Source: Alphaproteobacteria bacterium
GTDB taxonomy: Bacteria > Pseudomonadota > Alphaproteobacteria > UBA8366 > Aestuariispiraceae
Assembly: GCA_033344895.1 (NCBI GenBank)
Contig: JAWPMN010000001.1
Span: 496,001-560,000 of the forward strand
DNA length: 64,000 nucleotides
Direction: 5' to 3'
Below, in pieces: positions 51,396 through 59,410 of the stretch. Each line of letters begins with the position of its first letter. Position 1 is the first letter of the stretch. The position numbers were made by a program, and so were the translations under genes. The notes under the pieces are model-generated. The model worked only from the letters and a program-made list of their open reading frames with translations, ran no database searches and was not told the DNA's origin.

Positions 51396-52925
51396 CTAAC
51401 TAAGCCTGATAAGAGGGCTGGGGTTGGTGCGCGGTACCACAAGTCTCAACGAATGTTTCGCTCGGGTTAAAGCGACATACAACATGCACCGTTTGTAGGG
51501 AGTATCTCTAAAATTCTGATCGTCACACGGTATGAGCATGGAGTGATCACACTCCAGACCCTTTGCCTTGTGAATACTGCTGATTGTTTTCGATGGAGGT
51601 GAGGGGCGGACATAGGCCCGTTTGCGAGAAATCTCTGCAAATGCGCCCTGAGCGCTCGGATATCTATCCAGTTGCTTCGCTTCGTTGAACTCGGTGCGGT
51701 AGTCAATATACACTGCATCGAATCCTGCGGCTCTTTGATTGATTAACTCGCCGATAAGGCGGATGGCGGCGCTCGCTCCTCTGTGATCCGGAAATTCGAG
51801 AACGCACTTGGCAATGAGTTGGATATTGGCCGGCTTGCCAGTCGTCGATTTGGCGCAGCCGTTTCGGACCTCCTGGATCAGCCTCCTACCATGACTGCTC
51901 TCGCTAAAGCCCTTGGCGGTAGTACTAACGAAGGCAGCCAACGCTGCGGCTATGGCTTCAGCATTTCCCGCGCGCTCGTCTAAGGCAGAGACGAAATCGG
52001 CCAAAGCATTGCGGGTATGCCCTTCCCATATCGGGATGGAACGATTCCAGAAACTTCGCAGTCCACGGGCAAGATCGGTCTGGGCCGTGAGGATCATGAG
52101 TTGAGATTGAGATTGTACATTCTGATCGATTTGGCGCCGATCTTCTTGTGAAAGCATATAGAGGCCGTGTGTTTGAGCGGTGTTGTCGGCTCGTATGATT
52201 TGCACGGAGCGAGGCACATTGCTCGTGAGATCGATGGGATTCCCGTTTTCAAGATTCTCACGCGCTTTCCGGAGCCAATGCCCCAGTTCCCGATCTCCGT
52301 CCTCCCACCGATGTGGATGGTCGAGACGATCCCACGCTGCTTCGGATTTCAAGGTTTCCCAGCGCTCTCGATTGGCCCTGGCGGCTTTTGCTGATTTTGT
52401 GTCGTAGATGCTCTGTAATGGGTCGCCGAACACACGCAGCATGGCTCCGCTTCGGTGTAGTGCCATCACGACCGCATGCTGGTCGGGAGAGGAATCCTGG
52501 TGCTCGTCACAGACGATGAAGGGATATCGGCAGGCGAGGGCGCGCGCCACCATTGGCCTATTGCCGAGGAAGGAAGCGACCTTAGACGCCATGATGCCGA
52601 AGCCTTTGCCTTCGTCTTGCCAAGCCCACGCTGACACATCGGCGGGTAAATCGAGCACGGCATGGTAGGCGGTAGCGATCTGAGCGATGAGCGCGTCGAT
52701 GGTCTTGATCTCGACGGAGCGTCCTGCTCCTGCGGTACGTTCCGCGAATACGGTGCATGCTGCATGGGTGTGAGTGAGGATTAACAGTCGGCCCGATCCA
52801 AGGGTCACTGCGAGATCACGAGCGTATGCTGCACCCTGGTATGTCTTCCCCGCGCCTGCTGCCGCTTCAATCACGACAAGAGGCTCGTCGGATCTCAGGA
52901 GTGCGGCCACGCTTTCATCGCTCAT
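51396..52925 (-). CDS. UvrD-like SF1 helicase, GajB-like (Gabija defence)
   Basis: 509 residues, close to GajB. SF1 motifs: Walker A IEAAAGAGKTYQGAAYA; motif II VCDEHQDSSPDQ; motif III region FGDPLQSIYD; motif V SSIHKAKGLECDHSM; motif VI LYVALTRAKHSLRL. The ATG overlaps the stop of the OLD-nuclease gene as ATGA, so the two are translationally coupled. In Gabija, GajB senses nucleotide/DNA state and activates the GajA nuclease against phage (family knowledge). The call rests on gene pairing, sizes and motifs. Confidence 0.75.
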   Translation of the reverse strand: MSDESVAALLRSDEPLVVIEAAAGAGKTYQGAAYARDLAVTLGSGRLLILTHTHAACTVFAERTAGAGRSVEIKTIDALIAQIATAYHAVLDLPADVSAWAWQDEGKGFGIMASKVASFLGNRPMVARALACRYPFIVCDEHQDSSPDQHAVVMALHRSGAMLRVFGDPLQSIYDTKSAKAARANRERWETLKSEAAWDRLDHPHRWEDGDRELGHWLRKARENLENGNPIDLTSNVPRSVQIIRADNTAQTHGLYMLSQEDRRQIDQNVQSQSQLMILTAQTDLARGLRSFWNRSIPIWEGHTRNALADFVSALDERAGNAEAIAAALAAFVSTTAKGFSESSHGRRLIQEVRNGCAKSTTGKPANIQLIAKCVLEFPDHRGASAAIRLIGELINQRAAGFDAVYIDYRTEFNEAKQLDRYPSAQGAFAEISRKRAYVRPSPPSKTISSIHKAKGLECDHSMLIPCDDQNFRDTPYKRCMLYVALTRAKHSLRLVVPRTNPSPLIRLS

Positions 52926-54682
52926 GGCTGAAGGTCGTCGCGTTCTTGCATCTCCGAAGCTCGCAAGACCGCATTGATCAGAGGCATCAACGACGGACGC
53001 AGGTTAGGCCATGCGCCACCGGACAACATCCTCTTGGCCAACTCACGTCCACCAGCCTCGGATTTGAACCAGCACCGGGCATGTGCTTTCCACTCCTTCT
53101 CTGAACCTTCAGGAGCGCCGTCTTTGTCGCCGGTTGCCGCGGCGATGATGAGCGTGCGCAGGCTTGTTCCTGTCGCATCTAACGCTTGTCGGATTTTGTC
53201 CAGGCTCTTGTCCTGCGAACCGAGCCGATCGGCTAGTGTCCGCAGACGCAGACCATCTTCGGCACCGTCTGTGTCAGTGACCAACTTGCCCAGTTGATCG
53301 TCCGGTATGTTGGCGATCACCTGCTCTTCCGTGCATCCCGTCGGCCATTGGAGCAGTGCATCGCCAAGTTGATCCTTTAGCGCCTTCCATCGTTCAGGAT
53401 TTCGACCTTCGTTGTCAGCAAGCCCGCAGAAAAGAAGGCCGCTGGAGGAGAGCGCTTCGAGTAGGCCGAGAGTCGCGTCATTGCCCTGCCCGTCGCAGAC
53501 CCGAACGCCACGGTCTAGTGGCTCGCCTGAAAAAGCACATTCTAGAAGATATCGAAGGAACCCTACTTCGGTTGCGCCTTCAGCGATCACGGCAACCCGT
53601 GAAAGGAAAGTTTCTGGATCACGACGCTGTTGCTGCTCGATCTTATGACGGGGCAGCGGTCCAATTTGCCCACAGCTATCGAGATACCAGAGATCTGCCT
53701 TTTCGGTGCAGGCGATCGCGACTGCGCTGTGTGTTGTGACAAAAGACTGGCAGAAGGAACCGATTACACTGCCTATGAGCTTGCGCAGGCGATACGGCTC
53801 TAAGCCACGCTCAATTTCGTCGATCGCAGCTATGCTGGTGTTAGTCCGATTCACCGACGCTGTTTCAAGGGCGGCCATTCGGCGTGTCCCTGCTCCCCAG
53901 CTGGATAAGGGAAGGTCGGTATCGTCTTTCTCGGCGTGAAGCCCGATAAGCGCGCCGATTGATAGGCCGTGGGTTGTCGTCAACCCGAGTGACAAACCGT
54001 GCGGGAGCGAGGCCTTCTCGAAGCGCGCGCTTAGGTCGTCAATGCTTTCTCTGCCGTCATCCCCCAACGGCGCGTTCAGATCGATCTTTGAGACCTCCTT
54101 GCCGATACGCGCGCGAAGGGACACATCTGAGAACAACCGATCTAATGCGGATCCGTAAACTAGGCGTAGATCGCGGTCATTGCGATCATCCCCACTCAGT
54201 CTAACAAGACCAACCGCGCGCCGGATTCCGGTCGTGAGAGAGTCCGCATCGCCGTTCGGCTGGACTAACTCCCACAACAGTTCAAGCTCAGTTGTCCCAC
54301 GGAGTCGGAACCAATACACGGGATTGTCTGGGGGCGCATCGGCATCGCCCCCCACGTCTGTTGGCAACACCGCATTCTGACCGTCCCAGTTCCATGGCCA
54401 TGCGAATTTCGGCTGTGTGCTCATTTCCGATGATTCCGGAAGAGAGAAAACGCCGTCGATGCAGAATTCCTCGGAAGCGTCACGCTGCCAATAGTCGGAC
54501 TCGGAGACGATGGTTGAGTTAGAAGGGCTCAGGAGAAGGCCGATCGCCTCGAGAATGGTCGTTTTGCCGGTGTCTCCGCCCCCAATTATGACGTTCATAC
54601 CGTTTGCAGGTTGCCAACAGAAGTCCTTCAATCCCCGAAAACGGCTGATAGAGAGCTTTCGTAGGATAGGTGCTTCCGTCAT
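52922..54682 (-). CDS. OLD-family ATPase-TOPRIM nuclease, GajA-like (Gabija defence)
   Basis: 586 residues from the ATG at 54682; the frame's earlier codon is TTG. N-terminal ABC/SMC-type ATPase: LSISRFRGLKDFCW, Walker A IIGGGDTGKTTILEAIGLLL, signature-like SSWGAGTRRM, Walker B SIAAIDEIERGLEP and the His loop SFVTTHSAVAIACTE. A C-terminal TOPRIM domain starts with VIAEGATEVGFLRYLL (catalytic Glu) and continues GVRVCDGQGND and GLADNEGRNPE. GajA is a sequence-specific nickase in known systems. Size and partner fit Gabija, but other class-2 OLD systems pair with helicases too. Confidence 0.75.
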   Translation of the reverse strand: MTEAPILRKLSISRFRGLKDFCWQPANGMNVIIGGGDTGKTTILEAIGLLLSPSNSTIVSESDYWQRDASEEFCIDGVFSLPESSEMSTQPKFAWPWNWDGQNAVLPTDVGGDADAPPDNPVYWFRLRGTTELELLWELVQPNGDADSLTTGIRRAVGLVRLSGDDRNDRDLRLVYGSALDRLFSDVSLRARIGKEVSKIDLNAPLGDDGRESIDDLSARFEKASLPHGLSLGLTTTHGLSIGALIGLHAEKDDTDLPLSSWGAGTRRMAALETASVNRTNTSIAAIDEIERGLEPYRLRKLIGSVIGSFCQSFVTTHSAVAIACTEKADLWYLDSCGQIGPLPRHKIEQQQRRDPETFLSRVAVIAEGATEVGFLRYLLECAFSGEPLDRGVRVCDGQGNDATLGLLEALSSSGLLFCGLADNEGRNPERWKALKDQLGDALLQWPTGCTEEQVIANIPDDQLGKLVTDTDGAEDGLRLRTLADRLGSQDKSLDKIRQALDATGTSLRTLIIAAATGDKDGAPEGSEKEWKAHARCWFKSEAGGRELAKRMLSGGAWPNLRPSLMPLINAVLRASEMQERDDLQP

Positions 54683-55031
54683 CGAGCAATCTTTCAATTA
54701 GTCTCATACTGTTTCACAGTTCACTGGTATCACGTTTTGATTGAAATTTAATCCACCTTGCTCTTGGTGTCGCCAAAGAGTCCGCTCCGAGTCAGCTGTG
54801 AGCCTGGTTCCGACCGCCCCTCGCCGACGACCGATAGCCAGGAACGGACGATCCGGACAATAGTAACAACACAGGCGCCCGTCAGACGAATTCTTGGGGC
54901 CGTACTTTATGGAACTGATTGCATGCGGGCCCATTTCTGGGGGAACGGTTGAAGGGACGCCGAGAGCAACAAAACCGGGCGGGGAACCGTCAAGTGTATG
55001 CCTCACCTCATCATTTTAGCATTTCCTGACG
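54683..55031. other. promoter-side gap upstream of the Gabija-like pair
   Basis: 349 bases with no credible gene. It holds the promoter side of the GajA-like gene (AT-rich near 54690-54760) and a copy of the dispersed repeat at 54830-54850. It marks the right edge of the accessory island. Confidence 0.5.
54830..54850. repeat. dispersed repeat copy (CCGATAGCCAGGAACGGACG type)
   Basis: ACCGATAGCCAGGAACGGACG differs by a few bases from the copy at 47726-47748. The two copies bracket the vapB-recombinase-IS-CPBP-Gabija stretch. Confidence 0.6.
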
Positions 55032-55400
55032 CTAGTCCCGGCCGGACGGAGCTTGGTTTTGCAGCCTCGACAACCAGACCATCAAAATCAGGCATCCCAG
55101 CACGCCAAAGGGTGCAAGAGCATTGCCGAACTGTCTGTGAAACAGAAGTGTCGCCGCGGCAGCGGTCATAACCGCACCGCCGACGACACACCCGACGAGG
55201 CGTGTCGCGGGTAGAAGTAGCAGAACGGCAACGCTCCATTCCATTGCCCCCGTGACATAGTGGAACCAGGCCGGGTACCCCCATCTCTTGTAGTCAGCCA
55301 GTACCGCCGCGGAAGGGAAGAGGTTCAGGGTCCCTCCAAGTACAAAGAAGGCCGAGAGCAATACGGCCAGGACGTGATGCCAGGGGAACTTCTTCATCAT
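55032..55400 (-). CDS. DoxX-like small membrane protein
   Basis: 122 residues with four hydrophobic segments (VLAVLLSAFFVLGGTLNLF; GAMEWSVAVLLLLPA; CVVGGAVMTAAAATLLF; LGCLILMVWLSRL). The pattern and length fit the DoxX/DoxD-like membrane family. Function unknown. The start may be the ATG at 55400 or the one at 55397. It follows the DMT transporter gene on the same strand. Confidence 0.65.
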   Translation of the reverse strand: MMKKFPWHHVLAVLLSAFFVLGGTLNLFPSAAVLADYKRWGYPAWFHYVTGAMEWSVAVLLLLPATRLVGCVVGGAVMTAAAATLLFHRQFGNALAPFGVLGCLILMVWLSRLQNQAPSGRD

Positions 55401-55527
55401 GGATACCTCTTCCGTGTTGATACCAGGCGCACCTGATTTACAGGCTGTTGGTTATGGCGCGGGTGTCTGCCCCGCACGAACCAGCAAGAATGAGCAAGCG
55501 GGCTCCAGCCCCGGTCTCCAACCTCAT

Positions 55528-56439
55528 TTACCCAAGAGCGACAAGGGAGACGCCGATACTGGCCAGGATTGTCGCTGCCACGATGTAACGACCGGGACGA
55601 GGCTCCGTTTTCAGCAAAAAGGCGGCAAGGTAGATCCCAACGAAAATCTCTGTCGTACCGATTATCGCCACAACGGCCACGGCGGTGTACTTCAGAGCAA
55701 AGAAAAGCAACAACTGGCCCAGGGACATTGAGATTGCCGCTATCCATTGCCAGGTGCCCGTATCGCTCAGAACCCGGAACAGGCTGTTACGAAATCCTCT
55801 GCTGAATGGCGCGGCACCGACGTACCAAACAACCCCAGTCGCCGCGCCGACCATCGCACCGAACGCAGCATCCGGGACATGCTCCATCGCTAGTTTTCGC
55901 GCCACATAGGCCAGGGCATAGAACAGGGCACACAATGCGCCGAGCATCGCCCCTGTCCGAATGCGGCCTTGGGTGAGCTGGGCGAAACCTCCGAAGTCTG
56001 CAGGCGCCTTCTCCCGCAATGTCAGCGCGACACTGACGAGTATGAGACCCATGCCGACTGCGGGGATCAGGCCATAGCGCTCCCCCAGAATCACGACCGC
56101 GAGTATCGTTGAAAACACAGGAATGAGCCGTCGCAGCAACCCGGCGCGAATGGCACCGGCGAGGGCGATCGACTTGAAATTCGTCAGACGCCCGAGCACC
56201 GTCGCCAGCACCCCCGACGCCACGAAGAAGGCAACGCCTGATATCAGGGCGTCCCCGTGCACAGGCAATCCTTCGACAGATCCACCGGCAAGCCAGACAA
56301 TCGCGGCAAACAGCAATGTTAGCACGATCGACAGGAAGGCGCCGTTGTCACCCCGTGCTTGCGGCGCCCCTTTCGCTATCGCAGCACCAGCCAACCCGAA
56401 GAAAGCCGCCGATAGAAGGGCGAAGGCTTCACCTATCAT
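55528..56439 (-). CDS. EamA/DMT-family transporter
   Basis: 303 residues from the ATG at 56439 (an in-frame start at 56478 is possible). About ten membrane segments arranged as two EamA repeats (EAFALLSAAFFGLAGAAIAKG; then GAMLGALCALFYALAYVARK). End-of-repeat motifs such as PVFSTILAVVILGERYG and EIFVGIYLAAFLLKTEPRP are typical. Substrate unknown; it lies 174 bases downstream of pcaJ and may export or import a small metabolite. Confidence 0.85.
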   Translation of the reverse strand: MIGEAFALLSAAFFGLAGAAIAKGAPQARGDNGAFLSIVLTLLFAAIVWLAGGSVEGLPVHGDALISGVAFFVASGVLATVLGRLTNFKSIALAGAIRAGLLRRLIPVFSTILAVVILGERYGLIPAVGMGLILVSVALTLREKAPADFGGFAQLTQGRIRTGAMLGALCALFYALAYVARKLAMEHVPDAAFGAMVGAATGVVWYVGAAPFSRGFRNSLFRVLSDTGTWQWIAAISMSLGQLLLFFALKYTAVAVVAIIGTTEIFVGIYLAAFLLKTEPRPGRYIVAATILASIGVSLVALG

Positions 56440-56613
56440 CGATACCCGACGTTCTGATCCTGCTCTCTTGCAGAGCAATCCGTCAGTGACCCTGTCCTCT
56501 GCATAGGCCGCAGCATCGATTTGCCCGACATAGCGGGGAAAGAGGTTCTATTCCCCTTGGGATAAGCATGGAGTGGGACGGTTGCTTCCATTGTTTGGAA
56601 AGGCATCTATGGC

Positions 56614-57285
56614 TTAAACGTCAGCCGCGATAAGATCGCCCACCACGCCGTCGGTATGGAGCGTTGCGCCGGTCTGCGCCTGAAGATCTGTCAAAGAGAT
56701 ATCCGGAAGCTTCTCACGTAGAACAAAATGGCCGTCTTCGATATCGACGACGGCTAGGCTGGTATAAACCCGGGTAATACAGCCGACACCGGTCAATGGG
56801 AAGGTGCAGCGTTCAACCAGCTTGGGCTGACCATCCTTAGTGACATGTTCGGTGATCACGGCAACCCGTTTCGCGCCATGCACAAGGTCCATCGCACCGC
56901 CGACGGCCGGTACACCCTTGGAGCCGACACGCCAATTCGCGAGGTCCCCGTTTTGCGCGACCTGATAGGCGCCCAGAATGGCGACATCCAAATGCCCGCC
57001 CCGTACCATCGCGAAACTGTCGGCATGGTGAAAGAAGCTGGCACCCGGTTTCAGGGTCACCGCCTTCTTACCGGCATTGATAAGGTCCCAGTCCTCCTGC
57101 CCTTCCGGCGGCGCCTCGCCGAAGCCCAGGATGCCGTTCTCGGTGTGATAGACGGCCTGACGACCCGGCGCCTGATACTTCGCCACCATCTCCGGGAATC
57201 CGATACCCAGATTGACATAGGCGCCGTCTTCGATGTCCTGGGCCGCGCGCCAGGCGATCTGGGCGCTTGTCAGTTTCGCCGTCAT
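56614..57285 (-). CDS. pcaJ: 3-oxoadipate CoA-transferase, subunit B
   Basis: 223 residues. With PcaI it moves CoA from succinyl-CoA to 3-oxoadipate, the next-to-last step of the beta-ketoadipate pathway. The catalytic Glu is in YHTENGILGFG; other conserved text is YVNLGIGFPEMVAKY and GGHLDVAILGAYQVAQNGDL. The ATG at 57285 overlaps the pcaI stop. Succinyl-CoA:3-ketoacid transferase is the alternative reading, but location behind pcaHG favours PcaJ. Confidence 0.9.
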   Translation of the reverse strand: MTAKLTSAQIAWRAAQDIEDGAYVNLGIGFPEMVAKYQAPGRQAVYHTENGILGFGEAPPEGQEDWDLINAGKKAVTLKPGASFFHHADSFAMVRGGHLDVAILGAYQVAQNGDLANWRVGSKGVPAVGGAMDLVHGAKRVAVITEHVTKDGQPKLVERCTFPLTGVGCITRVYTSLAVVDIEDGHFVLREKLPDISLTDLQAQTGATLHTDGVVGDLIAADV

Positions 57286-58004
57286 TCGTATCTCACTCCC
57301 GCCCGAATCAGGGCCTCTTCCTGTCCCGGATCGGGCACTTCGACTACCGCATCGACGAACAATCCCGGTGTAACGACGGTCTCAGGATCGAGTTCGCCCG
57401 GTTCCATAATCCGGCTTGCCTGCACGATGGTCCGGGCCGAAGCCATACACATGATCGGGCCGAAATTTCTGGCGGCGTGGCGATAAGTCAGGTTGCCGTG
57501 CCGGTCCGCGCATTCCGCCTTCACCAGAGCGAAGTCCCCCTTCAGCCAGCGTTCCTGAACACACATCTTGCCGTCGAACTCCGCCGTCGGCTTCCCTTCG
57601 CCCACCTCCGTCCCGTAGGATGTCGGCGTATAGAAGGCGGGAATGCCGGCACCGCCGGCGCGAATCCGCTCTGCCAGTGTGCCCTGCGGGATTAGTTCCA
57701 ACTCGATCTCGCCGGCAAGGTACTTCTCGGTAAAGGCACGCGGGTCCGATGATCGCGGGAAGGAACAGATCAGCCGCCGCACCATGCCTGCATCGATCAT
57801 AGCGGCGAGGCCGACACGTCCGTTGCCGGCATTGTTGTTCACGACGACCAGATCGCCAGGGCTCCCGGTCGCCTTGTAACGGTCGATCAGCGCATGAATC
57901 AATTCAATCGGCGCGCCCGAACCGCCGAATCCGCCGATCATGACGGTCGCGCCGTCGGGAATGTCGGCGACCGCAGCCGCCAGACTTTCAATGCTTTTGT
58001 CCAT
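57282..58004 (-). CDS. pcaI: 3-oxoadipate CoA-transferase, subunit A
   Basis: 240 residues from the ATG at 58004; the longer frame shadows pcaG. The glycine-rich CoA site is GATVMIGGFGGSGAPIELIHAL; further family text is VVVNNNAGNGRVGLAAMIDAG, ELIPQGTLAERIRAGGAGIPAFYTP and GNLTYRHAARNFGPIM. It pairs with pcaJ by overlap and lies 55 bases after pcaG in the same direction. Confidence 0.9.
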   Translation of the reverse strand: MDKSIESLAAAVADIPDGATVMIGGFGGSGAPIELIHALIDRYKATGSPGDLVVVNNNAGNGRVGLAAMIDAGMVRRLICSFPRSSDPRAFTEKYLAGEIELELIPQGTLAERIRAGGAGIPAFYTPTSYGTEVGEGKPTAEFDGKMCVQERWLKGDFALVKAECADRHGNLTYRHAARNFGPIMCMASARTIVQASRIMEPGELDPETVVTPGLFVDAVVEVPDPGQEEALIRAGVRYE

Positions 58005-58059
58005 ATCTACGCCCGGATTGTAATTCGATTTCGGCTTTGGGAGACTGGAAGGTACTCCG

Positions 58060-58659
58060 TCACAGGTCGAAGAACACCGTTTCCCCGTCACCTTGCAGAC
58101 GGATATCGAACGCGTAAACACCGTTCGACAGTTTGGTGGCGATCAATGTCGCGACCCGGTGCTTGTGTTCGATGCGCGACAGGATCGGGTCCGAGGTATT
58201 GTCTTCGTCATCGAAGTAAATCCGGGATTGAAGACCGGTATTGATGCCGCGGGCGACGATCCATACAGCGATATGCGGTGCCTGCCGCTTTCCATCCCGG
58301 TTCTTAGTGGACCCCGGCTTGATGGTCTTTAGGGTCCACTTCCCGCTTTCGGGATCGGCACAGACACGGGCCCATCCTGTGACCTTCGGATCGGCACCGT
58401 GCTGTCCGGGATAAAGACCGCGGGCGTCGGCCTGCCAGACTTCGAACATCGCGTCGCGAACGACCCCGCCGGTACCGTCGATCACCGTCCCGCTGATTTC
58501 AATCACCTCGCCACCGGCCCCGTCGTCGAAGGTCGACTGACCCAAGTCGTGTTGGTAGATGCCCGTCAATCCGGCATAGCCGGGCACGGTTCCAATGTGA
58601 ACGAAGGGTCCTGCCGTTTGCGAAGACGTTTCCCGAAGCGTCGTCAGTTGCTGAACCAT
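58060..58659 (-). CDS. pcaG: protocatechuate 3,4-dioxygenase, alpha subunit
   Basis: 199 residues from the ATG at 58659. Intradiol dioxygenase text: SQTAGPFVHIG, FEVWQADARGLYPG, GWARVCADPESGKWTLKTIKPG and APHIAVWIVARGINTGLQ. The alpha subunit lacks the iron ligands and shapes the active site together with PcaH. It lies one base after the pcaH stop. Confidence 0.93.
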   Translation of the reverse strand: MVQQLTTLRETSSQTAGPFVHIGTVPGYAGLTGIYQHDLGQSTFDDGAGGEVIEISGTVIDGTGGVVRDAMFEVWQADARGLYPGQHGADPKVTGWARVCADPESGKWTLKTIKPGSTKNRDGKRQAPHIAVWIVARGINTGLQSRIYFDDEDNTSDPILSRIEHKHRVATLIATKLSNGVYAFDIRLQGDGETVFFDL

Positions 58660-58660
58660 G

Positions 58661-59410
58661 TCACATACCTTCGGGCTTGTTGTCGAACAGGGTCTGACGC
58701 CGCCCGCGCAGCACGATATCGAACTTGTAAGCCAAGAAATCATGCGGTCTGGAATGTGCAAAATCGAGCGGCGCGACCAATTGGTCGATCCGGCCCCGAT
58801 CCTTAACGGTCGCCACGATCGGGCAGCGGGCAATCAGAGGGTCGCCTTCGAAATACATTTGCGAGATTAGGCGCTGACCGAAGGCGGTTCCGAAGATCGA
58901 AAAATGAATGTGCATCGGCCGCCAGTCGTTGCCCCGGTTCGGCCAGGGATAGGCTCCCGGCCGCACCGTGAGGAACTGGTACCGCCCCTCGGCATCCGTC
59001 AACGTTCTGCCGCAGCCGCCGAAATTCGGATCCAGCGGCGCGAAATAGGTATCTTTGATGTGCCGGTAACGGCCACCGGCATTGGCCTGCCATATCTCGA
59101 CCAGCGTATTAGGGACCGGTCTGGCATTTTCGTCCAGTACGCGGCCATGCACCAGAATCCGCTCCCCAACGGCGGGTGCCCCACCGCCGGTGAAGTTAAC
59201 AATCAGATTATTGTCAAGCGGCCCGATACAATTGTGACCGAAAACCGGCCCAGTCTCCTCGGTAATTGTGCTCTCCATCGCCAATAGGGGCAAAGACGGG
59301 GAGCGCGTCACACTGGTTTTGTAATCCGGGTCATAGGCAACCGGATGAACCGACCTATCGCGCGGGATAAGTGGCCCGTCGGAGCAAGCGGAGGGTTGCT
59401 GCACCATCAT
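58661..59410 (-). CDS. pcaH: protocatechuate 3,4-dioxygenase, beta subunit
   Basis: 249 residues from the ATG at 59410, sharing a base with the TRAP gene stop (TAATG) and preceded by GGAGGA. Non-haem Fe(III) ligands can be read as Tyr115 (GGRYRH), Tyr154 (GAYPWPN), His167 and His169 (MHIHFS), matching the Tyr2His2 site of the family. It cleaves protocatechuate between the hydroxyls to 3-carboxy-cis,cis-muconate. It completes the route from QuiC. pcaB, pcaC and pcaD are not in the window. Confidence 0.94.
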   Translation of the reverse strand: MMVQQPSACSDGPLIPRDRSVHPVAYDPDYKTSVTRSPSLPLLAMESTITEETGPVFGHNCIGPLDNNLIVNFTGGGAPAVGERILVHGRVLDENARPVPNTLVEIWQANAGGRYRHIKDTYFAPLDPNFGGCGRTLTDAEGRYQFLTVRPGAYPWPNRGNDWRPMHIHFSIFGTAFGQRLISQMYFEGDPLIARCPIVATVKDRGRIDQLVAPLDFAHSRPHDFLAYKFDIVLRGRRQTLFDNKPEGM

